Program-made: the position numbers and the translations under genes
Part shown: positions 1-7,358 of the stretch, piece by piece
Layout: each line of letters opens with the position of its first letter
How positions within the stretch are numbered: the first letter of the stretch is position 1
The notes under the pieces: generated by a model
What the model saw: the letters and a program-made list of their open reading frames with translations, nothing else
Databases searched by the model: none
What the model was told of the DNA's origin: nothing
Assembly (NCBI RefSeq): GCF_900156625.1
Contig: NZ_FTOB01000012.1
Location: 1-59,987, forward strand
Direction: 5' to 3'
Length of the DNA stretch: 59,987 bases
Source: Zobellia uliginosa
Lineage (GTDB): Bacteria; Bacteroidota; Bacteroidia; Flavobacteriales; Flavobacteriaceae

Positions 1-32
1 AGGTTTCCCTTTTTTCCCTATTACGCTGTCTC

Positions 33-52
33 CACAATATGTCAAATGAACT
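33..52 (-). promoter_or_regulatory. boxA-like site in rRNA operon leader
   Basis: Read on the minus strand this is AGTTCATTTGACATATTGTG, which resembles the antitermination/processing leader (GTTCTTTGACATATTG type) found just before 16S rRNA genes in Flavobacteriaceae and the boxA core of other bacteria. It lies downstream of two leftward promoters. I infer that the 16S rRNA gene begins left of the window; no rRNA sequence itself is visible. Confidence 0.6.
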
Positions 53-118
53 TCTATATTCCTCCCCGGTCTCCCGGTGACGCCCGATGAACACTGTCAG
101 TGTTTGTCTAAGCGGCTG

Positions 119-148
119 CAAATATACGACTGTTTTTTTAACCGGCAA
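119..148 (-). promoter_or_regulatory. Leftward rRNA promoter P2 (housekeeping sigma type)
   Basis: On the minus strand a TTG (146-148) is followed after 19 bases by TATATTTG (119-126), matching the Bacteroidota -33 TTG / -7 TAnnTTTG promoter. It is flanked by the GCAGCC seen after other such boxes here. A 13-base palindrome (ACACTGTCAGTGT, 91-103) lies just downstream, near the expected start site. Confidence 0.65.
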
Positions 149-269
149 CTTTTTTTTGAAAAAAAATTGAATCTTTTTTTTTCGCCGTAAAAAACAATAT
201 TTCAAAAGGAACGTTTACTCTTTGTTTACCCTCGCTTAACAAACATCTTCATACCTGTTTTGCGGGCTG

Positions 270-299
270 CAAATGTAAGACCCTTTTTTAATTCTCAAA
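270..299 (-). promoter_or_regulatory. Leftward rRNA promoter P1 (housekeeping sigma type)
   Basis: On the minus strand TTTG (296-299) is followed after 18 bases by TACATTTG (270-277). Spacing and sequence fit the Bacteroidota housekeeping promoter. With the second promoter 150 bases downstream this makes a tandem arrangement typical of strongly expressed stable-RNA operons. Confidence 0.6.
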
Positions 300-627
300 G
301 AGTTTTTTGTAAAAAATTTCATTTTTTTTTGCCCTCATTTTGCACCTGCTTGATAATGAAGCCAAAAGCATCTAAATCATTTTTCCGCTTTTCAAACCTT
401 ACCCGGGCCAGACCTGCAATTTTCACTATTAACCCTTTCTTAACCTTGGTCAAACTAAAGCTCAATTTCGTCTATACAAGCTGAAAATTATTTCCTCCTT
501 GATAAAAAAGCATGTCTATAGGGTAAAAAGAAATGTACCAACGGGCCAAATCTTTATTCTTTTAAGTAGAATTTTAATGGAATATGGGTATTACTCCCCC
601 TAATGCCCCTCCTAAAAAACTGCGTTT
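300..627. other. Intergenic, no gene seen
   Basis: AT-rich stretch between the rRNA leader promoters and the end of the porin gene. A 74-codon open frame covering 260-484 overlaps the P1 promoter and has no protein-like composition. I see no RNA gene, terminator or repeat here. Confidence 0.5.
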
Positions 628-2628
628 TTATGAAAAGAAATTCCAAACCAAACCAAAACGGATCACAAAATCGCGATATGGGTAGTTGGGTGCGGAGTAA
701 TAATTCGGTTCACTACTGAACAAGGTATTGAAGTGTTCCGCCTTTAGATAGATCCGGGTCTGCTGTATCTTGGCGTTTATAAAGAAGTCCAACATAGGGA
801 AGCTTCCCAACTTCTTGTCATTCTGAAGATAGAACTCCCCCAAGAGCGAGTTATAGGCATCCATGTTATATTCCGAAAAGTACTTAAGGGTGACCCCCGT
901 CTGCATGAACATGGCCTTCTTAAAGACCTCCGAGGAAAAATACAAGGTATTTCTTGTAACGAGCTCTGGAAGGTTCAACACTTGATTGGCCTGCGATACG
1001 TTTTGGTACATGACCGTATTGTTCAGGGCAAAGCCCCCCAACTTGAATTCCTTGGCGTATTTGATCTTGGTGTGGTTGAGTACGTTGTTCTCCTGTAACG
1101 GACGGATCGTGGCATTCTCCATGCCCTCCTCTATGGCCTGCAAAGGGTCTTGCCCAAAATAGGTATAATTGTCTACCGTTTCATAACTCATGGAAAGGTG
1201 CCCCCACATTTGGGATTCAAAATCAAAACGCAGACCGTAAACCTGTTCCTTTTCAAAATTGGAGAGGTTCGACCAGTTGTAATTTTCGTAATCACTTTGA
1301 TAGAGCAAGAAATTAAAGTTGGGCATCTTCGACGATCCGTATGCAGATACCGCCAGCTTATGCTTGTCGTTAAGCTTATACGATGCGGATGCATTCATTT
1401 GATTACCGCCCAGGTCACCCGTTATATTGTATTTTGCCATGGCCTTGAGCTGAAAACCCTTGATACGTTTTTCATATTCGGCCCCTATAGCGATTTCTTC
1501 CCCCTTTAAACGGCTGGGTATCTCAACTCCATTGTCGTCGATTAATATGCTATTGAAAAAGTAATTGTAATTATATAGTGATACATTCCCTTGAAGCCTA
1601 CCAAGGGTGGCATTGTAAAACTCGGCATTGACCTGGTTGTACATGGTCTTCAAGCTGGCCCTGTCTTCTATGGACGAGATAAAGTTATTTCCATAGTACG
1701 CATTCGCCGAGGTTTGGTTAAAGGCGTAATACTTGGTTTCATAATTGAACTGATGGCCAATACCCAAGGAGGTCTTCTCTTGGCTGCTCGAATCCTTTTC
1801 CTTTCGAATCAGTTTATATAGATGGTCTAAATAGTAGCGTTTGCCTAGTATCTTACTATTGGCATCACTAAAGCGGACATCAATTTTGACCCGGTTGCTA
1901 AAATTCGAATCGCCCGATTCAAACTGTGCCTCTTCATCTACGATACCGCCGTTTTCTATATTCTCTATATCTTGGGCGGCTATATGGGCTCGAAGGCTGT
2001 ATCGTCCATTTTCGGTAACATAATTGGTAGTCGTCCTGAAATTACCCGATTCGGATTGGTTGTACTGGTACTTGCCCAAAGACCGGAAACCTTTATAGGC
2101 AATTGAAAAATTCAGCCGTCTCGATGTATTGAATGCCAAACTGGCATCTAGCAATTGACCTTGCTCAAAGGTCGTTTTAAAGAACAAGTCCGACATGGGC
2201 GTTGCCACATTGTAGTACTTTATATCTTCCTTTTCGAAATAGTTACTATGAAGCGCGGTGGCCCCCATTACAGGATATAGGGTATTCGACTTGAAATCGA
2301 CCCCTAGTTTGTTGTAAGGCTTCCCGACATTGGAAAAAGGCATCAACTCAAAATCGTCCTTTCTTAAATAATTGTACTTGTACTCCTTTTGTATGGTAAG
2401 GGTGGTATCTAAAAACGTGGTGTCCCTGGCATAAGAAATAATCTTATAATCCCTAATAGTGACCTCTTCGGGTTCGGGTGCTTTCTCTTTTTCCTTAGGC
2501 CCGAGCCTTCTTGGCATACGGCGCATGGCCGTAGTATCTACCTCTTTTCGGGGAGGAATGGAATCTTCTTGGGCGAAGACCTGTACACATGACAACTGAA
2601 TTAAGAAAATGAGGAAAAAATATTTCAT
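628..2628 (-). CDS. Putative porin (Porin_10-like outer-membrane beta-barrel)
   Basis: A 666-residue protein with an N-terminal signal peptide (about residues 1-19, ending VFA/Q), then a proline- and charge-rich linker (about 20-60) and a long region of alternating polar and aromatic residues ending in VWNFFS. That is the composition of an outer-membrane beta-barrel with a terminal aromatic residue. Length, the early linker and phrases such as YNYLRKDDFELMPFSN match the Bacteroidota 'putative porin' family (Porin_10). It probably lets small solutes cross the outer membrane; the substrate is unknown. It is monocistronic as far as can be seen and divergent from RNase HII. Confidence 0.8.
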   Translation of the reverse strand: MKYFFLIFLIQLSCVQVFAQEDSIPPRKEVDTTAMRRMPRRLGPKEKEKAPEPEEVTIRDYKIISYARDTTFLDTTLTIQKEYKYNYLRKDDFELMPFSNVGKPYNKLGVDFKSNTLYPVMGATALHSNYFEKEDIKYYNVATPMSDLFFKTTFEQGQLLDASLAFNTSRRLNFSIAYKGFRSLGKYQYNQSESGNFRTTTNYVTENGRYSLRAHIAAQDIENIENGGIVDEEAQFESGDSNFSNRVKIDVRFSDANSKILGKRYYLDHLYKLIRKEKDSSSQEKTSLGIGHQFNYETKYYAFNQTSANAYYGNNFISSIEDRASLKTMYNQVNAEFYNATLGRLQGNVSLYNYNYFFNSILIDDNGVEIPSRLKGEEIAIGAEYEKRIKGFQLKAMAKYNITGDLGGNQMNASASYKLNDKHKLAVSAYGSSKMPNFNFLLYQSDYENYNWSNLSNFEKEQVYGLRFDFESQMWGHLSMSYETVDNYTYFGQDPLQAIEEGMENATIRPLQENNVLNHTKIKYAKEFKLGGFALNNTVMYQNVSQANQVLNLPELVTRNTLYFSSEVFKKAMFMQTGVTLKYFSEYNMDAYNSLLGEFYLQNDKKLGSFPMLDFFINAKIQQTRIYLKAEHFNTLFSSEPNYYSAPNYPYRDFVIRFGLVWNFFS

Positions 2629-2877
2629 TGAAGTTAATTACAGCGGTAAAGTTAATTTTTTTAGTTCGTAATTAAATGTGAAAATTTAAATATGCCGTAA
2701 TAGTCGAGCCTTTCCCGCACAAACGATGGCCACCGTCACTTTATAAGACCGCCTTGCCCTTGGCCCGATTTTCCACAACCACGGAACGCCCTCTTTAAAT
2801 GTCCGTGCCCTTTTTTGCCATTTCAAAGTATTTGACGATATTTCGAAAATAAGTTGATCTACAACAAGAAGCAAACA

Positions 2878-3483
2878 ATGTTAAAGCCTTACCACCACAC
2901 CCCTATCAAGGAAGCGGGAACCGACGAAGCCGGAAGGGGATGCTTGGCCGGCCCCGTAACCGCCGCGGCCGTAATCTTGCCAAAGGGGTTCAAAAACGAG
3001 ATGTTGACCGACTCAAAGCAACTCTCACATACGAAACGCGACCTGCTTCGCCCTATTATTGAATCGGATTGCGCGGCCTACGCGGTGTCACATGTGTTTC
3101 CTGATGAAATAGACGATATCAACATTTTGAACGCTTCGATTTTGGCCATGCACAAGGCCCTGGCCCAATTAAAAACCGTTCCAAGGTTCATAGTGGTCGA
3201 CGGCAACAGGTTTAAACCTTTTCAAGACATCCCCCATGAGTGTATTATAAAGGGGGATGGAAAATACCTGAACATTGCCGCCGCATCGGTCTTGGCAAAA
3301 ACCTACCGAGACGCCTATATGGAGGAACTTCATAAAGAATACCCGGTTTACAATTGGAAAAAGAACAAGGGCTACCCTACGAAAGAACACCGTGAGGCCA
3401 TTCGCAAATACGGCATTACCAAATACCACCGTAAAAGCTTCAGATTACTTCCCGACCAGTTAGAGTTAGAGCTAAAGCTCTAG
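2878..3483 (+). CDS. rnhB: Ribonuclease HII
   Basis: A 201-residue cytoplasmic endonuclease that cuts the RNA strand of RNA-DNA hybrids and removes misincorporated ribonucleotides. The signature TDEAGRG near the N-terminus supplies the first metal ligands (D16, E17). VVDGN (D108) and the later [12 protein letters not shown] block carry the remaining active-site acidic residues. I chose the ATG at 2878 because the frame upstream extends only to a TTG and adds non-conserved residues. Length is typical for the family. Confidence 0.95.
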   Translation: MLKPYHHTPIKEAGTDEAGRGCLAGPVTAAAVILPKGFKNEMLTDSKQLSHTKRDLLRPIIESDCAAYAVSHVFPDEIDDINILNASILAMHKALAQLKTVPRFIVVDGNRFKPFQDIPHECIIKGDGKYLNIAAASVLAKTYRDAYMEELHKEYPVYNWKKNKGYPTKEHREAIRKYGITKYHRKSFRLLPDQLELELKL

Positions 3484-3611
3484 TTCTGTTTTTCTTACAT
3501 GTAGGAATATTACATTTTTGACCATTCATATAGTATTTGCTACCATCTATACACTATTTCTGCCCCAGAAATACAAGCTTCTATTTTCAAAATGTGATTT
3601 CCTTTAGTTTT

Positions 3612-3643
3612 GGTGTTAACCTTTTTAAGTGTTTCCCATAAAT
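3612..3643 (+). promoter_or_regulatory. ECF-type promoter element upstream of the OmpA/S8 operon
   Basis: GGTGTTAACC (3612-3621), 15 bases, then CATAAAT (3637-3643). The same two-part element with 15-16 base spacing lies upstream of the Kelch, small-peptide and collagen-like genes at 11.7-14.5 kb and, on the other strand, of the sigma gene. The AAC core of the upstream box and the spacing suit an ECF sigma factor. Which sigma uses it is inferred. Confidence 0.65.
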
Positions 3644-3710
3644 GAAAGAGAAGCACAAAGGCACATATTCATGCCTTAACGGATAATACTATTATTAAAC
3701 ACCGATCGAC

Positions 3711-5045
3711 ATGAAAAGACGAACACATCTGGCAAAACTAGTATTTGTTTTAGTGGGGCTTTTATTTGCAAGCCATACGAGCAACGCACAAATTCTAAGA
3801 AAACTTGGAAAGGCTGCTGAGCGGGCCGCGGAAAGAACCGTTGAAAGACGTGTAGAAAAAGAAACCTCCGAAAAAACCGATCAAGCCCTTGATAGCATTT
3901 TTGAACCAGGGGAAAGCAAAAAGAAGACGAAGAAAAAGTCCAGTTCAAAAAAAGACAAGACCTCAACCAATAAGGCGCCTGCCGAAACCAGCGGAAACTC
4001 CTCTTCAACAGTTCCGAAAAACGGTACGCCTACCATGGCCATATATAGCAAGTTCGATTTTGTTCCCGGAGACACTCCCCTCTTTTTCGATGATTTTTCA
4101 AATGACTTTGTGGGTGATTTTCCCTCGCGATGGAATACGAACGGAAGTGGCGAACTGGTTACCGTAGAAGGTGAAAATAGCAAATGGCTCAAACTTCTAC
4201 CAGGTTTCACAACCGCCTACATTCCCGATATAAGCCCCTTACCCGACGAATTCACCCTAGAATTTGACGTCATTGCACTGGGACTCGACAAAAAAACCTC
4301 GTCACAAGCGTACTTCGGCATTGTTATAGAAGACAACAATACCTTTAAAAAAGGAGCGAACATGGGCATGGTGGAATATTCCCTCTGCCAATTTATAGAC
4401 CCAGGGATAATCGTAGAAAACAAGGTCGCTTCAAAAAGGGTTATTCGAAACGTCGTAAAAGCCGATATACGTCAGGTTGTGAACAACAAACACCACATAT
4501 CGGTAGCCGTCAACAAAGAGCGCTTTCGATTTTGGATAAACGAGAACAAATATATTGACGTACCTCGCCTACTCCCCTCGAATATACAGATGCAGGGAAT
4601 AAAATTTATGCTTCGCGGAACGGATACCAATAAAGAATCTATACTAATAAGTAATATAAAGGTAGCCAAAGGAGGTGTCGACTTACGAAGGAAACTATTG
4701 GCCGATGGAAAAATATCGACCAATGGCATTCTGTTCAACAGCGGCTCGGCCGAGATACAGCCCCAGTCGATGGGCATTATACGGCAGATATATCAGGTAC
4801 TGCAACAAGACCCTTCCATCAACCTCAAGATCGTAGGCCATACGGACGCCGATGGAGATGACAAGAAAAACCTTCAACTTTCAAAGCAAAGGGCCGAGGC
4901 CGTAAAAAATGTACTCGTATCTATATATGATGTATCTTCCAGTAGATTATCGACCGACGGCAAAGGAGAATCTGAACCTGTTGGAGACAACTCAAGCCCC
5001 GACGGCAAATCTATGAACCGACGTGTAGAATTCATTAAACTATAA
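3711..5045 (+). CDS. OmpA-family envelope protein with N-terminal charged region
   Basis: A 444-residue exported protein. The signal peptide spans about residues 1-25 (SNA/Q). Next comes a strongly charged KAAERAAERTVERR-type helix and a Lys/Ser-rich linker (about 30-100). A central beta-rich domain follows (about 110-320, FDDFSNDFVGDFPSRW, similar to concanavalin-like folds). The C-terminal OmpA peptidoglycan-binding domain is at about 335-444 (ILFNSGSAEIQPQS, VGHTDADGDD, LSKQRAEAVKNVL, NRRVEF). The last domain should anchor the protein to peptidoglycan. It is first of three same-strand genes (12- and 34-base gaps) behind a shared ECF-type promoter element. The function of the central domain is unknown. 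Confidence 0.85.
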   Translation: MKRRTHLAKLVFVLVGLLFASHTSNAQILRKLGKAAERAAERTVERRVEKETSEKTDQALDSIFEPGESKKKTKKKSSSKKDKTSTNKAPAETSGNSSSTVPKNGTPTMAIYSKFDFVPGDTPLFFDDFSNDFVGDFPSRWNTNGSGELVTVEGENSKWLKLLPGFTTAYIPDISPLPDEFTLEFDVIALGLDKKTSSQAYFGIVIEDNNTFKKGANMGMVEYSLCQFIDPGIIVENKVASKRVIRNVVKADIRQVVNNKHHISVAVNKERFRFWINENKYIDVPRLLPSNIQMQGIKFMLRGTDTNKESILISNIKVAKGGVDLRRKLLADGKISTNGILFNSGSAEIQPQSMGIIRQIYQVLQQDPSINLKIVGHTDADGDDKKNLQLSKQRAEAVKNVLVSIYDVSSSRLSTDGKGESEPVGDNSSPDGKSMNRRVEFIKL

Positions 5046-5057
5046 ATAACACACCTT

Positions 5058-5756
5058 ATGAAGACCGCTTTTTTAACAACCGTATTATGCCTTATAGTGA
5101 CCACCTTCACTTTTGCCCAAGACAGCTGTAGCAAATTCTACCCTCTTGAAGAAGGGAGTTCGTTTGAATATACGAATTATGACAAAAAAGAAAAGGTAGA
5201 AGGCTCAGTGCACTACACCATTACCGAGGTCCGCTCTGAAGGCGCTGCTTCCGTAGCCACTTTTGATATGAAGTATAAGGATAAGAAAGGAAAGGACCTA
5301 TTTGAATCAAACTACTCCTTTAGCTGTGAGAACGGTCTGGTCACCATTGACTACAAATCACTTTTCCCCTCGCAAATGATGCAGCAATACACGGAAATGG
5401 GATTGGAAATGGACATCTCGGGAACCGATATCGAACTACCCAACGACCTGAGTGTAGGCCAACAACTGAACGATGCCAATGTTACGGTGGCCATGAGTAT
5501 GAGCGGCATAAACATGAACGTTTCGGTCGACCAGACGAACAGAAAAGTAGAAAAAAGGGAAAGCGTGACTACACCTGCCGGTACTTTCGACTGTTATTTG
5601 ATTACGGAAAACCACATGACCAAGACCATGGGCGCGACCATTGAAACCTCAACAAAACTGTGGCTGGCGGAAGGCATAGGCATGGTAAGACAGGAAAGCT
5701 ACAAAAAAAATGGCTCCTTAATGAGCCGAACCGAGCTTACCCGATTCACTAAATAA
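5058..5756 (+). CDS. Exported DUF3108-like (TapB-type) protein
   Basis: A 232-residue protein with a signal peptide (about 1-20, TFA/Q) and a beta-rich mature part. The start CSKFYPLEEGSSFEYTNYD and the late block VTTPAGTFDCYLI...TKLWLAEGIGMV match the DUF3108-like/TapB group, which are periplasmic beta-sandwich proteins of unknown role. It lies 12 bases after the OmpA-like gene and 34 before the subtilisin-like gene, so it is probably cotranscribed. Confidence 0.7.
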   Translation: MKTAFLTTVLCLIVTTFTFAQDSCSKFYPLEEGSSFEYTNYDKKEKVEGSVHYTITEVRSEGAASVATFDMKYKDKKGKDLFESNYSFSCENGLVTIDYKSLFPSQMMQQYTEMGLEMDISGTDIELPNDLSVGQQLNDANVTVAMSMSGINMNVSVDQTNRKVEKRESVTTPAGTFDCYLITENHMTKTMGATIETSTKLWLAEGIGMVRQESYKKNGSLMSRTELTRFTK

Positions 5757-5790
5757 TACAAGCAAAAAACGCTTACTAAATTTATAACCG

Positions 5791-7179
5791 ATGAAAACAA
5801 AAATATTCCTTCTGCTGTCACTACTGTTCATTGTAAGCTCTTGTGACGAGGATGACACCCAAGGCCTTATAATCGATCCTGACGATGTAATTATCGACGA
5901 AAACATCATAGTGGTCGACGAAGGAGCGGATAGCGGAAACCCCAAGATCTTTATTTCACCCAATGAAGTAATCGTCAAATACGACCCGGGGGTTTCACAA
6001 GACTCGGTAAGGCAAGACTTCCCCTTGCTCAATTATCAAAAATGCGACTGCGGGGATACCAATATTGAATTGTGGGTTTTTGACCCCGGCATCGATGAAC
6101 TTGAAATTGAAGGTGTTGTCCAAAGGCTTTCAAGACGCAGCGGGACACGGGGCGAACGCTCCTTCGACATTCAACTTACCCCCGTCGGACCATTTCCCCA
6201 GCCCGGACAGGATGTATTAGCCGATACAGTAGGCCTAGTCGGCCCTGCCTCGAGTCTTTCAGTTAACATTGCGGTCATCGATACCGGACTTGATTTTAAA
6301 AGATACCTGAACACCGAAAGCCCCGAGAAATTTTTATTTCCCAGCGGCTACTATAGCTACTGCTACGATACGGGTACTGGCTGGAATTTTACCGCCGACA
6401 ATAATGGCGACGGTATCCGTGAAGGAGACCCCTACTTTGTAGATGATAACGGGCACGGTACCTACGTAACCAAGATCATGACCGACGAACTCGACAAGAA
6501 AGGCGTCGACTATCAAATTCTGCCTTTAAAGGTTTTCGACGCAAATGGAAGGGGATCGTATTGGGACGTGCTTTGCTCCTTGGCCTACATAAAGGACATC
6601 AACCATTTTCGCAAGGTAATCGATATCGTAAATGCCAGTTTTGGCGGTGGGCTCCCACGTGAATTTTTTGACAAGCCGAAAGCCGGGGAAACCGAAAACA
6701 TCTTTTCCGGGATGCTGGAAGCCCTTAACGACCAAGGTACATTGGTCATTACCTCGGCCGGTAACGAAGGCGAGGATAACGATACGGGCACCGAAGGAGA
6801 TTTCCTGTCCTCTTTTGAGGCTCCCAACATCATATCGGTCGGGGGTTACAAGTACGATACGGTCAATCCCAGTGCCCGGCCGATCACTCTGCACGACTTT
6901 TCTAATTATGGAAGCAAAGGAAGCGTCGATATCGCATTGGCCTTCAACAACTATGAGATCATCTACGATACCAGCGACTCACTCCGAAAACAAAGGGTAA
7001 CCCTACATGGCACATCGTACGCCGCGGCCGCCTTGTCGGGCAAGGTCGGAACCCTGATCGACAGCTTAGGCAGTCGTCCGATCGAAGATCTAAAGAACAG
7101 TATTTTCAGCTTGACGGAACACGCGCCCCAGCTCAACGGCAAAATAGTCGATGGAAGGGCCCTTATCCGGGAAGAATAA
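5791..7179 (+). CDS. S8 (subtilisin-like) serine peptidase lipoprotein
   Basis: A 462-residue protein with a lipoprotein signal (LLFIVSSC, Cys at about residue 18) followed by a very acidic linker. The full S8 triad is visible: Asp164 in VIDTGLDF, His222 in NGHGTYVT and Ser409 in HGTSYAAAAL, with the oxyanion Asn in TSAGNEG. About 140 residues before the first catalytic residue could act as a prodomain. It should be an active protease tethered to the outer membrane or periplasm. It is last of the operon that begins at the ECF-type element at 3612 and is followed by a strong terminator. The substrate is unknown. Confidence 0.88.
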   Translation: MKTKIFLLLSLLFIVSSCDEDDTQGLIIDPDDVIIDENIIVVDEGADSGNPKIFISPNEVIVKYDPGVSQDSVRQDFPLLNYQKCDCGDTNIELWVFDPGIDELEIEGVVQRLSRRSGTRGERSFDIQLTPVGPFPQPGQDVLADTVGLVGPASSLSVNIAVIDTGLDFKRYLNTESPEKFLFPSGYYSYCYDTGTGWNFTADNNGDGIREGDPYFVDDNGHGTYVTKIMTDELDKKGVDYQILPLKVFDANGRGSYWDVLCSLAYIKDINHFRKVIDIVNASFGGGLPREFFDKPKAGETENIFSGMLEALNDQGTLVITSAGNEGEDNDTGTEGDFLSSFEAPNIISVGGYKYDTVNPSARPITLHDFSNYGSKGSVDIALAFNNYEIIYDTSDSLRKQRVTLHGTSYAAAALSGKVGTLIDSLGSRPIEDLKNSIFSLTEHAPQLNGKIVDGRALIREE

Positions 7180-7201
7180 TCTAAACCTCCCTAGGGAAGG
7201 A

Positions 7202-7235
7202 ACCGCCCATGAATGGCCATGGGCGGTTTTTTTTT
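7202..7235 (+). terminator. Rho-independent terminator after S8 peptidase gene
   Basis: A perfect 10-bp stem, ACCGCCCATG (7202-7211) with CATGGGCGGT (7218-7227), a 6-base loop and a run of nine T. It lies 22 bases after the S8 stop codon and ends the 3711-7179 operon. It also excludes a translation start at 7209 for the following gene. Confidence 0.9.
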
Positions 7236-7358
7236 ATGGCCGACGGTACTTTAAGAAAGTGCGATTTACCATTAAATTTCTTCCTATATTTAAGAATTGG
7301 TTTTGGACCGACAGATTCCTTATCCGCCGATCGATCCTCCCTAACCCGAATATCCCCT

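Noticed and set aside
260-484. 74-codon open frame at the left edge
   Set aside because: It overlaps the leftward rRNA promoter, has biased Phe/Ser/Lys composition from T-rich sequence and no recognisable domain.
2686-2874. 62-codon minus-strand open frame between the porin and rnhB
   Set aside because: Basic, low-information product, no family pattern, and it covers the region where the rnhB promoter must lie.
3881-4210. Long minus-strand frames within the OmpA-like gene
   Set aside because: Antisense shadows of a gene with clear signal peptide and OmpA domain; no independent features.
7209-7358. Upstream extension of the CHAT protein to an ATG at 7209
   Set aside because: The ATG at 7209 lies in the stem of the terminator at 7202-7235; the ATG at 7359 gives a proper signal peptide.
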